From Zobellia amurskyensis (GTDB taxonomy: Bacteria > Bacteroidota > Bacteroidia > Flavobacteriales > Flavobacteriaceae): a stretch of DNA of 64,000 bases. Each line of letters begins with the position of its first letter. The first letter of the stretch is position 1. This document shows positions 20,401 through 24,995 of this stretch, in pieces. The stretch lies in NCBI RefSeq assembly GCF_009725985.1, contig NZ_RCNR01000023.1:1-64000 (forward strand), in the 5' to 3' direction. The notes under the pieces are model-generated. The model ran no database searches. It saw nothing but the letters and a program-made list of their open reading frames with translations, and was not told the DNA's origin. The position numbers and the translations under genes are program-made.

Positions 20401-21285
20401 ACAGGTGGTACCGCTCCATACAGTACCCGTTTGTTTACAGAAACCAATTTTGTGGAAGGAAGAACTAACTTTAGCAATCTAGCTTCCGGTCTTTACATTA
20501 TCTATGTTGAAGATGCCCAAGGATGTGAAGAAACAATTACGGTTACCGTAGAATCTGGAGTAAACCTTGAAGCCTTTGTAGAACCGGTCTACGGTTGTAA
20601 CGGCAGCACAGCTAGCAACTATGTGAATATTGTACTTGCGGACCCAACTATAGAAAACGACGTTCTTTTTGGACTTGACACTATGGACCCGTCCCAAATG
20701 CAACTGAATCCGTTCTTCCGTGATATTGCCCCGGGTAACCATTACATTGCCATTTCACATGCAAATGGTTGTGTAGCCACCTATGATTTTGAAATTGAAT
20801 CATTTGACCCCTTGACTTTGACCGTGGCCGAAACGAATATCAATCAGATAACGGCAACCGCTTCGGGTGGTAGAGAAAACTACACCTACTACTTTGGTGA
20901 TACCAACAATGGTTCTGACAACGTTTTTTACATTACTAGAACTGATACATATATCGTTACCGTAATAGATGAAAATGGCTGTGAAAGCACCCAAAGTATT
21001 TATATGGAATTCATAGATATTGAAATCCCTAATTTCTTTACTCCTAATGGAGATGGTGCCAATGATATTTGGAGTCCGAAAAACATTGAGATTTACCCGG
21101 ACATCTTTATCAGCATTTATGATAGATATGGACGTACCGTGTATCGTTTTAAAGATAATCAAGATGGGTGGAGTGGTATTTACCAAGACACCAACTTACC
21201 TTCCGGTGATTACTGGTACATCATAAAACTGAACGGAGAGGCAGATACCAGAGAGTTCGTAGGACATTTTACGTTATATAGATAA
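8497..21285 (+). CDS. Giant SprB-like T9SS type B surface adhesin
   Basis: This secreted protein has about 4262 residues. Its signal peptide is residues 1 to about 27 (ending FFGYSQ). An IgGFc-binding-protein-like N-terminal domain follows (nt ~8990-9900, GIMATEDNTTVTLSG, SIVSNNDIVISNG). A DUF11-type beta-sandwich (nt ~10160-10430) and two TSP3-like Asp-rich calcium segments (nt ~10528-10600 and ~11500-11576) come next, with a second DUF11-like region near 11700-12100. About 26 SprB-type repeats follow (nt ~13400-20650), then a type B sorting domain (nt ~21015-21285; FFTPNGDGAND, IYDRYGRTVYRF, GHFTLYR). SprB is the mobile gliding adhesin of Flavobacterium johnsoniae. The frame opens at TTG 8485, but ATG 8497 leads straight into the signal peptide. 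No SprF gene is adjacent; the nearest is at 1514. A strong terminator follows. Confidence 0.88.
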   Translation: MNTLLKPSLKGILYLFIAFNAFFGYSQLSDLHYLPPLKQGQNNQGIQNQAIHLSTPEITPFTVNAYRGTSNTPIQTFSIDNLNSAVWTLSNGDNNITLVNNSNTGVVLTNSGLRFEAPGGQEFYVNYRGKSGSQAASLTAKGRQALGTNFKWGGVPNKGTHSSKSNTLGIMATEDNTTVTLSGYDSGCEFRVGNNRAGITADSYTITLDRNESFVFETYIGNSYTRAHEDGWIGASIVSNNDIVISNGSINFGSQDGQSHRDAGIDQPVPVNKLGKDYVFIRGNGNTNGLTEFPLIIATADNTQIFVNGNTTPIATIDNGEYFKIPSSNYSRNSAGGNMFVQTSKDAYAYQSVAGSSALYTQGLNFVAPVNCLLPDRMDNIPDIRNVATSIMTGGLTITASVNTPDNNVKVFQDGVEISKPASEAVAGSSDWKTFFIPNLDGDISVTSTGPMAIGFFGYNGAQGVAGYFSGFDTVPEVRLEINGGTVGECFSGSSIFEASDDNFDAYQWYFDGVLIPGANSFDYAATIAGDYFVRGTKGPCTYDSQSIKIFYCEPDVQIEKTVDKPEIVEGETATFTIRVENLYFNDITNLRITDNIPAGLTLNSANTIKGSWNGSVWNIGTLAPGEVAFLNLQVTADEIDILPLLNLVNTATNSQDQIDANTTRDEPSARIIVHNDFDNDGVVDSVDLDDDNDGIYDAVEQMCIISSDVNFTSPSSTIQGGTAVTEIFSNYGGFWRSSTASNNPVLPNLSHELLAFTSGGTTFSTGVADDNLFDANGNGLLDGIDSNNDGIADISATESSWMALTPSNNIYGEATFEANLNDGNNNNALGLTIVNDPTSDPLNPLLTHGQNGLDLGSGIVNIGDTWTYEIDPIVATNVGDGIPDILLTQVADPSGVGHVVSLYDASGAPLGNAVRVQAYSGGALANVVGSYRLDIYHANGSIFYNNTTRDYRLATVELSEFGIPTASLSNVAYLRLQLSSNADVAFLSYNTASFSGFCSNLDTDMDGYPDHLDLDSDDDGCSDANEFYKSDSADGRDGGEYGTGVPVVDPNDGTVNAASYTQVYAPVINLGNTSELLGGTDINGQDVSLGDTFNYVLRFQNTGDDDATNFTIRNVLPNNVTLDDINIDDAPGVTSTYNAGTNTIDFTIPDNLVEIDDPEYKIKITVTISGDCSEFVTACASQLENQAFATYQGIINTNTFSDEDGSNTAGSCVSDLEVARNNVADALTNCNVARSVQLCGTEAKLTAGSGFETYNWAIDNNNNGTIDSGDTILNDGDPDNDPSTITITNIGNYIVEKTVSNGCSNHTELISVERYGETQTNPIIEYFNQVNGDTNPDNDIQGEIVTCSIDGNSMPNIFLCGTGDSAFIQLGITDAQSITWEKLDESSCSEATCGEVSDDCANTDSNWSWTEEEVSNNFTITNSGKYRVVIAYEGGCFSRFYFNAYQNTLDIPEPDTSDIICDTDGSIRVIDLGSGYGYQLYDVENNAIAVPFSAGQGPIFDIAVSGTYKVQITQINPSTGSPIANSCIFETDEVGISERIFEVTLGSTPFDCNDSGTISVQALNVSPEYSYELYYDDGSGNAGAFVANNLVSSDNTHTFSGLSEGDYVVVTTTVDGCRDESTITVNEIPELSLTASNLENITCTSGVINLSVSGGTTGYEYAIYSKDGVAAYADETTIPDSEFSGNATFLFGYDLSSSTYIPNEDGDYVFVVRDDNGCYGLSNIVTMSDFGSVSITASNTDINCADSATSVLTINATGGIAPYQYSLDGGTTYQSENFFNNISAGIYTITVKDSSNPSGNGCEESIDYEVVQPFRLTASPAIIEDASCDTSGATPATALVKILNTTGGQAPYEFSFDGGSSFDVVDEKRLAPGTHQMVVMDALGCTTDLEITVPTTANDPSFDNAITYACDGNGIVTITPSNTTDFTYTYRLNGADNTPIDSNIFNNVASGTQTVTVGYTSTISAGQSTLLLENFGTGSTTQIAEIGPGYCYEPQDGSETNCNHGPAGILVNAEYAVTDRVTNPNTTWRSPNDHSGLTDGRFMAIGVSTSAGNNNVLWSRSGLEVLADQDITISFYAYNLQVDGTPGNNPEVLVELVNASGTVISNQATASIPQNTNANDWHLREVTFNPGTNTAVGIVLRTNLDSDDGNFLVLDDIQATQVPEICEKTEDITVVVETGKAFEVNILGSTNPTCNGSNNGSIRFEVDNFNSAFGYEYSLDGGTTWTAETTSPITSAATLADGTYSIMARKVDDNTCTATSATSVTLTSPNALTATLQQTAEFTCLNTGATLEATATEGTPGYEYQLELTDGTMVRAFSTSNQFLNVPAGDYLVRISDTNNCEALSTVPVTVIAPTPISVDLTATQCYDGLNNGSVTATVTNGNGNYTFKLGTGAEQTPTPINGTTFTFNNLSEGTYDVEVKDQYGCSSGIQSITIAPAVTLSVSVTNASSCADGTLTATANGGDTNYMYAFIPSGNTVTDADFAAANTRNVPLADIGNYDIYVRDKSNGTNYCQATVTEEVQANPTLSFTAVPTDAECFGGNGSIEVNITSGLAPFDYRLIDITNGNPDQTNTDVVSNTRTYFNLTPGTYDVQITDAAGCVQTVTGIVVDEPIELISDIEGRTPANCTGDVNDFGFDFLNYPTTIGTVEFSADSGTTWQTSDQFRGYLSGEEVEPSLRTVDGSGATICQTDLPRFIIPYPLDDLDITILPIIVNCDELQVSVRGQNGTAPYEYTYSDDPANFNAVTPTNPWTVAYPSGTTHTFPNLIPGRTYAFYVRDAVGCVRQSSVNVNDIVTNPMEITASITPACNATSNGEIEYTITDNHGSTEPNMEWVLYDVDGNAIRNSGGVVAYSGTINITGLPADEYFIEVQQIDGSGTPQCISASENEILDELDIITGIPQSIQDISCESPGLIEIDNAQGGGGTYLYTVTGPAPFVTITATGDNPIEIAANSPAGTYTVSVEDQYGCSYALGNVTMNFMALPTIDAIDIDNCSTNATITVNSTGTGTVLYSLDGGSTYENNGGNFTSVLAGNYDIFIKDGTGCTASQNIDVHPTLQATAGLDKQLGCGAGNEAEIAIEAIAGSGTYEFEILDSASGIKIARQALVTNPFNAIIDAADTYTVNVYDMGTAAPQCNRSFTVEVPAAIQPQFTANPTDVSCSGANDGSIEVAQINNGNNPLTFTLTPMPVGASWDATTQSFINLPGDTYTVTGEGPNGCSTVMNSVVVNEDALISFALPAVEQFGCTSNNDANNAKITIDYSSISGGSGTYNRFVFIDDATSNVLQDGSSLVYEYTDFAGGDVIVRVFDSKGCPVERTVTVNAYDALVDATISVTRDISCINSGEDINIDVTSTITDFATNPTNYEFRQLPSTTYQASNQFLNLGAGSYTFGIRNITTGCEITRSHTVENPNTFDVTVEKLSDVVCHGDNGSIRLTLVDATYTTGFSYSIFDTNGTPADRSDDGAAVLTGSSVNVGPSPAISVPAGNYLVEVVQDDFPNCTQVRSFSITTPSAPITLAPIDTEDVGCTNDLGSANIAPTGGKAPYDIILTHNGSGTTYAANQVNGFLFQGLGAGQYTVEVTDNLGCNPTFANAFELIVPDPIFATISSVALVCEGDADASVTATVSPRNVTTNYRYILNTYDDASGTNLMQTSSSQTTNTFSNLRSGFYSISILDDMNCSFETPIEEIVEPTKVEGQLVTAQRLSCLSDAELLLTASGGTAPYMWSTDGTNFNAMNQTSGPDTHLFTSITAGTYQYYVRDSFNCISVQSNSISINAIEPLQVVIDDSAAVVNCNGQSTAVIDAEADGGLGNYQYALFSDAALTNEIRPNQNTGLFTDLPMGSYYVRVQSDDCEVVSTEIPIVEPAPLEVTPEIVDVSCNGAEDGSITVNVNGGTGVYQFAISPNLNQFTDENTFDELAPEDYTIIIQDSNGCFEVIKATITQPEVLEVEALATPEICVGEENGEIDLTITGGTAPYSTRLFTETNFVEGRTNFSNLASGLYIIYVEDAQGCEETITVTVESGVNLEAFVEPVYGCNGSTASNYVNIVLADPTIENDVLFGLDTMDPSQMQLNPFFRDIAPGNHYIAISHANGCVATYDFEIESFDPLTLTVAETNINQITATASGGRENYTYYFGDTNNGSDNVFYITRTDTYIVTVIDENGCESTQSIYMEFIDIEIPNFFTPNGDGANDIWSPKNIEIYPDIFISIYDRYGRTVYRFKDNQDGWSGIYQDTNLPSGDYWYIIKLNGEADTREFVGHFTLYR
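13400..20650 (+). repeat. About 26 diverged SprB-type repeats
   Basis: Repeats of about 80-100 residues each open with a cysteine after a short strand (ITC, INC, VSC). They continue with G-S-I-x-V-x-x-x-G-G-x-x-P-Y-x-Y-S-L-D-G and close with a second cysteine in a D-x-x-G-C motif. Examples start near nt 13411, 13717, 15069, 16104, 17968, 19603, 20119 and 20356. A non-repeat segment of about 590 bp (~14400-14990, LLENFGTG to FLVLDDIQAT) interrupts the array and looks like a separate jelly-roll domain. DNA identity between repeats is low, so the array is old. Confidence 0.8.
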
Positions 21286-21304
21286 CTCATTAATTTTAGA
21301 AAAT

Positions 21305-21340
21305 AAAAAAGGTAGTATTATAAATAATACTACCTTTTTT
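21305..21340. terminator. Rho-independent terminator after the giant adhesin gene
   Basis: GGTAGTATTA (21311-21320) pairs perfectly with TAATACTACC (21325-21334) around a TAAA loop. The stem is flanked by six A on the left and six T on the right, giving an intrinsic terminator usable in both directions. Confidence 0.92.
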
Positions 21341-21411
21341 ATTTATAAGCATGTAACAAATCAACAACTAACTCGTCAAGTACTATGTAACCCATCAAAA
21401 AAATACTTGAC

Positions 21412-22314
21412 GTGAGCATAATTTTAACTGTCAACCACCTCACCAAAAAATTCGGCTACCTGACTGCGGTCAAAGACCTTTCCTTTACCATTGAAAAAGG
21501 AAATGTATATGGTATTCTAGGCCCGAACGGAAGTGGAAAATCTACCACACTAGGAATTGTTCTAAACGTTGTGAATAAAACGCAGGGCGATTTTTCTTGG
21601 TTTGATGGCACTACGACCACTCACCAAGCTTTAAAAAAAGTTGGGGCAATCATTGAGAGACCCAATTTCTACCCATACATGACCGCAATACAAAACCTGA
21701 AGCTGGTCTGTAAAATTAAAGAGGTAAGTGAATCCAAAATAGAGGAAAAACTAGAGCTTGTTGGGTTGTTAGACCGAAAAAACAGCAAGTTTAGAACCTA
21801 TTCATTGGGTATGAAACAACGTCTGGCTATTGCCTCTGCCCTACTCAATGACCCAGAAATCTTAATTCTGGACGAACCAACAAACGGACTAGATCCCCAA
21901 GGTATTCACCAAATACGGGAAATCATAAAAAAAATTGCATCACAAGGTACTACCATTTTACTAGCGTCGCACCTTTTAGATGAAGTTGAAAAAGTTTGTA
22001 GCCATGTTATTATCCTAAGAAAAGGTGAAAAACTATACTCTGGCCGAGTAGATGGTTTACTGGCAAGCCACGGTTTTTTTGAACTAAAGACCAATGACCT
22101 TGAACACTTAAAAATATATTTGGAAAAACACGCCAGCTTTGGACAAGTAAAATTGGAGAACGGTTGCATTACCGCCTTTTTAAAAGAAGAAATGAACGCC
22201 GGCGAACTCAACAAAACCTTATTTGACCAAGGAATAACGCTATCACATCTTGTAAAAAGAAAAGAAAGCCTTGAAGAGCAATTCTTAACCTTGACTAAAA
22301 ACAAATCCAACTAA
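21412..22314 (+). CDS. ABC transporter ATP-binding protein
   Basis: This 300-residue nucleotide-binding subunit of an ABC-2 type exporter has Walker A GPNGSGKST (near residue 38), ABC signature YSLGMKQRLA (near 137), Walker B LILDEP, and a switch histidine in LLASHLLDEV. The layout and the C-terminal extension after residue 220 resemble the drug/antibiotic or NatA/BcrA-type exporter ATPases. The start is GTG at 21412, directly before SIILTVNHLTKKFG; no better ATG lies nearby. The permease begins 5 bp after its stop, so the two form an exporter with an unknown substrate. The pair sits between T9SS cargo genes, but nothing ties it to T9SS. Confidence 0.9.
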   Translation: MSIILTVNHLTKKFGYLTAVKDLSFTIEKGNVYGILGPNGSGKSTTLGIVLNVVNKTQGDFSWFDGTTTTHQALKKVGAIIERPNFYPYMTAIQNLKLVCKIKEVSESKIEEKLELVGLLDRKNSKFRTYSLGMKQRLAIASALLNDPEILILDEPTNGLDPQGIHQIREIIKKIASQGTTILLASHLLDEVEKVCSHVIILRKGEKLYSGRVDGLLASHGFFELKTNDLEHLKIYLEKHASFGQVKLENGCITAFLKEEMNAGELNKTLFDQGITLSHLVKRKESLEEQFLTLTKNKSN

Positions 22315-22319
22315 TAGCC

Positions 22320-23153
22320 ATGGTACGACTCTTACAAATTGAATTCATCAAATTATGGAACAACAGGGCCAGTAAAGTTCTGATCGTATCGTACTTTGTT
22401 CTTCTCTGCTCTATAGCCTTGGTAGCGGCCGTCAAATTTGATATTGGTCCAATACAATTTCACCTAGCCGAGCAAGGGATTTTTAATTTCCCCTACATCT
22501 GGCATTTCAATTCGTTTATAACCGCCTTTTTTAAATTGTTTTTGGCCATTGTAATCGTATCTATGATGGCCAATGAATACAGCAATAAGACCATTAAACA
22601 GAATTTAATAGACGGACTTTCCAAGAAGGAGTTCATACTTTCAAAATTTCTGACGGTCATTTCGTTTGCTTTGATTTCCACGGTTTTTGTCTTTGTGGTA
22701 TCACTCATTTTGGGTCTTTTCTACTCTGATTTTAATGAAATCGGTATTATTTTCTCGGGACTGGAATTCCTTTTAGCTTTTTTTGTGAAACTGGTGGGGT
22801 TTTTCTCGTTTTGTCTCTTTTTAGGCATTTTGGTAAAACGCTCTGCTTTTGCCCTAGGTTTTTTAATCCTATGGCAAATATTTGAATCTTTTATTCGGGG
22901 CATTATTAGATGGCGTTTTTTTGATGGAGAAACCACTGATATGATTATGGGATTCTTTCCTCTTAACGCTATGTGGAACCTTATTAAGGAACCGTTCACC
23001 AGGTTAAGTGCCGTACAAACAGCCGTAAACCAAATGGGAGAAGAAATTGTCCTAAACTACAATGTACATTGGTATGAAATACTTATTGTCTTGACATGGA
23101 CAGCTGTCTTTATTTACGGATCCTATGCGTTGTTGAAGAAGAGGGATTTATAG
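22320..23153 (+). CDS. ABC-2 type transporter permease
   Basis: This 277-residue inner-membrane protein has about six hydrophobic segments. It opens with RLLQIEFIKLWNNRASKVL and carries MMANEYSNKTIKQNLIDGLSKKEFILSK between the second and third segments, the usual ABC-2 permease pattern in which a coupling-helix-like stretch precedes the core. It starts 5 bp after the ATPase gene and is surely its partner. The substrate cannot be deduced. It is followed by a perfect 11-bp hairpin at 23170-23195. Confidence 0.85.
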   Translation: MVRLLQIEFIKLWNNRASKVLIVSYFVLLCSIALVAAVKFDIGPIQFHLAEQGIFNFPYIWHFNSFITAFFKLFLAIVIVSMMANEYSNKTIKQNLIDGLSKKEFILSKFLTVISFALISTVFVFVVSLILGLFYSDFNEIGIIFSGLEFLLAFFVKLVGFFSFCLFLGILVKRSAFALGFLILWQIFESFIRGIIRWRFFDGETTDMIMGFFPLNAMWNLIKEPFTRLSAVQTAVNQMGEEIVLNYNVHWYEILIVLTWTAVFIYGSYALLKKRDL

Positions 23154-23169
23154 TAGCTGATTTACTTTT

Positions 23170-23195
23170 ATTTCTACTGGATTACCAGTAGAAAT
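23170..23195. terminator. Perfect 11-bp hairpin after the ABC operon
   Basis: ATTTCTACTGG (23170-23180) pairs with CCAGTAGAAAT (23185-23195) around the loop ATTA. It lies 17 bp after the permease stop. There is no T run directly after the stem, so a terminator or 3'-end stabiliser is inferred only from position and stem quality. Confidence 0.55.
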
Positions 23196-23251
23196 CGGTA
23201 ATTGTTTTCTAGTATTTATTAGTCGGAATTATTAGCGGATTTCCCTTTGGA

Positions 23252-23274
23252 TTATATTCATTTCCAGAATATAA
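23252..23274 (+). other. Hairpin just upstream of a T9SS cargo gene
   Basis: TTATATTC (23252-23259) pairs with GAATATAA (23267-23274) with a 7-base loop and ends 9 bp before the ATG at 23284. It could influence ribosome access or serve as a protein-binding palindrome. Its function is unknown. Confidence 0.4.
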
Positions 23275-23283
23275 CCGAACACT

Positions 23284-24861
23284 ATGAAATTCATTTTTAC
23301 ACTAACGCTTCTCCTTACCTCCTACTTAGTAATTTCTCAACAAGCGAATGACTGTATTGATGCCATTGTTGTTTGTGGTAATACAAACATTTCAAGTAAT
23401 GCAACTGGTTTTGGCACTCAAGAATTAGATGGCACAAATGCCTGTTTGCATTACGAAGAAAACAGTTTATGGCTGAGCTTAACTATTGGCACAGCTGGTA
23501 ACTTAGCATTCAATATAATTCCAAATAGTACGGACTTAGTTGTGGATTATGATTTTTACGTTTTCGGCCCAAATAATGATTGTGGAAACCTTGATGACCC
23601 AATAAGGTGTAACACAACTAACCCTTTAAAGGCTTCATTAAGTTACAATGAAACGGGCTTACGTGATTCAGAAACAAACTTTTCTGGAGGACCTGCTGAG
23701 TTAGGAAATGGTTATGTTTCTTCAATTCCCGCAAAGGTTGGTGAACATTATTATATATTGATTGATAGACCTGTTGGTACTGGTGGCTTTACACTTGAAT
23801 GGACGGGTACAGCAGGATTTCTTCCTTCGCCTAATGTTATTCAACCCGATAATATTGAAATCTGCTCATCTACAACCAACACAATACTCAACTTAACAAA
23901 AAATGAAACTACCATAACCACTAGCCCCACCGCAAATATTGAGTATTACACCTCCTATAATGATGCTTTTGATGGTATTAACGCTATAGTTGACCCAACT
24001 CAATTTACATACACGGACGCTGTGAATCAAATCTACGTTCGGGCAACAAACCCCAATGGTTGTTTTGAAATTACTGATTTTGCCATACACGCCACATCAT
24101 TTGACAGTCCGCCAAACCTTAGCTATGAGGTATGTGATGAGGGTTTTGATGGTCAAGGGAATTTCTCGATAAACGATATTAGACAAGATGCCAAAAACGA
24201 AATATCCAATGATTTCGCATACACAGTAAGTTTGCATCCTGATGAAAGTACGGCTATGTCAAATTCTAATGAAATCACGGGTTCAATTTTCTCCTCAACA
24301 AGTACAATTATTTATGTTCGCGTTAGCTCTACTACAAATAGTAACTGTTATATTACATATCCTATTTCGTTAACGGTTACTCCATCAACACCCATTAATA
24401 TTGAAAATGTAAAAATTCAAGAGTCGTTCAGCAGCTATAGTGTTGAGATAGAAATACGTAAAGATGGAGTTTACGAATATTCACTTGACGGATTAAATTA
24501 TCAAAATGAACCTAGATTTGATAATGTAGAGGCTGGTTTTTATACTGTTTTTGTTAGAGATATAAATACTTGCGGCAGTTCGAAAAAAGATATCTCCATA
24601 ATTGGCTTTCCAAAGTTTTTCACTCCTAATGGAGATGGTGCCAATGACGTATGGCAAATTAATGGTCCCAATACTAATTTCGAAAACCTGGCCATCCATA
24701 TCTATGATCGTTATGGGAAACTCATAAAACAGATCAATTCAAATTCCGTTGGATGGGACGGAACCATGGACGGACAACCACTCCCCTCTTCTGATTATTG
24801 GTTTAGAATTACCTTAACCGATGAAAAACAATTCAAAGGCCATTTTTCCCTAAAACGATAG
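23284..24861 (+). CDS. T9SS type B sorted surface protein
   Basis: This 525-residue secreted protein has a signal peptide (1 to about 18, ending LVISQ). The N-terminal region (about 20-180; NDCIDAIVVCGN, ENSLWLSLTIG, HYYILIDRP) is common at the start of flavobacterial gliding-motility-associated proteins and resembles a beta-sandwich prepeptidase-like domain. Central beta-rich segments with paired cysteines follow, then a SprB-like half repeat (EYSLDGLNYQNEP, near 400). The type B sorting domain is at about 440-525 (FFTPNGDGANDVW, IYDRYGKLIKQ, GHFSLKR). The sorting-domain DNA shares a 26-base identical run with the giant adhesin gene. The exact role, such as adhesion or binding, is not known. 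It is probably monocistronic. Confidence 0.82.
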   Translation: MKFIFTLTLLLTSYLVISQQANDCIDAIVVCGNTNISSNATGFGTQELDGTNACLHYEENSLWLSLTIGTAGNLAFNIIPNSTDLVVDYDFYVFGPNNDCGNLDDPIRCNTTNPLKASLSYNETGLRDSETNFSGGPAELGNGYVSSIPAKVGEHYYILIDRPVGTGGFTLEWTGTAGFLPSPNVIQPDNIEICSSTTNTILNLTKNETTITTSPTANIEYYTSYNDAFDGINAIVDPTQFTYTDAVNQIYVRATNPNGCFEITDFAIHATSFDSPPNLSYEVCDEGFDGQGNFSINDIRQDAKNEISNDFAYTVSLHPDESTAMSNSNEITGSIFSSTSTIIYVRVSSTTNSNCYITYPISLTVTPSTPINIENVKIQESFSSYSVEIEIRKDGVYEYSLDGLNYQNEPRFDNVEAGFYTVFVRDINTCGSSKKDISIIGFPKFFTPNGDGANDVWQINGPNTNFENLAIHIYDRYGKLIKQINSNSVGWDGTMDGQPLPSSDYWFRITLTDEKQFKGHFSLKR

Positions 24862-24972
24862 CTTCATTTTTTTTAGTTAAACAGGGTTATTACAGATTGA
24901 TCTTTCACTCTTTAAAGATGAAATGTACCACTCATAGAATTTATACAATAACAAATATTTAGGCGACTATAT

Positions 24973-24994
24973 TAGCTCTCAAACGTTAGAGCTA
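24973..24994 (+). other. Hairpin abutting the start codon of the BspA-like gene
   Basis: TAGCTCT (24973-24979) pairs with AGAGCTA (24988-24994), and its loop contains the palindrome AACGTT. The stem ends one base before the ATG at 24996, so it would cover the ribosome-docking region in the mRNA. Confidence 0.4.
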
Positions 24995-24995
24995 T

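Noticed and set aside
13400-20650. CRISPR-like or short tandem DNA repeats in the giant gene
   Set aside because: The repeats are protein-level SprB repeats of about 80-100 residues with low DNA identity. There are no short direct repeats with spacers.
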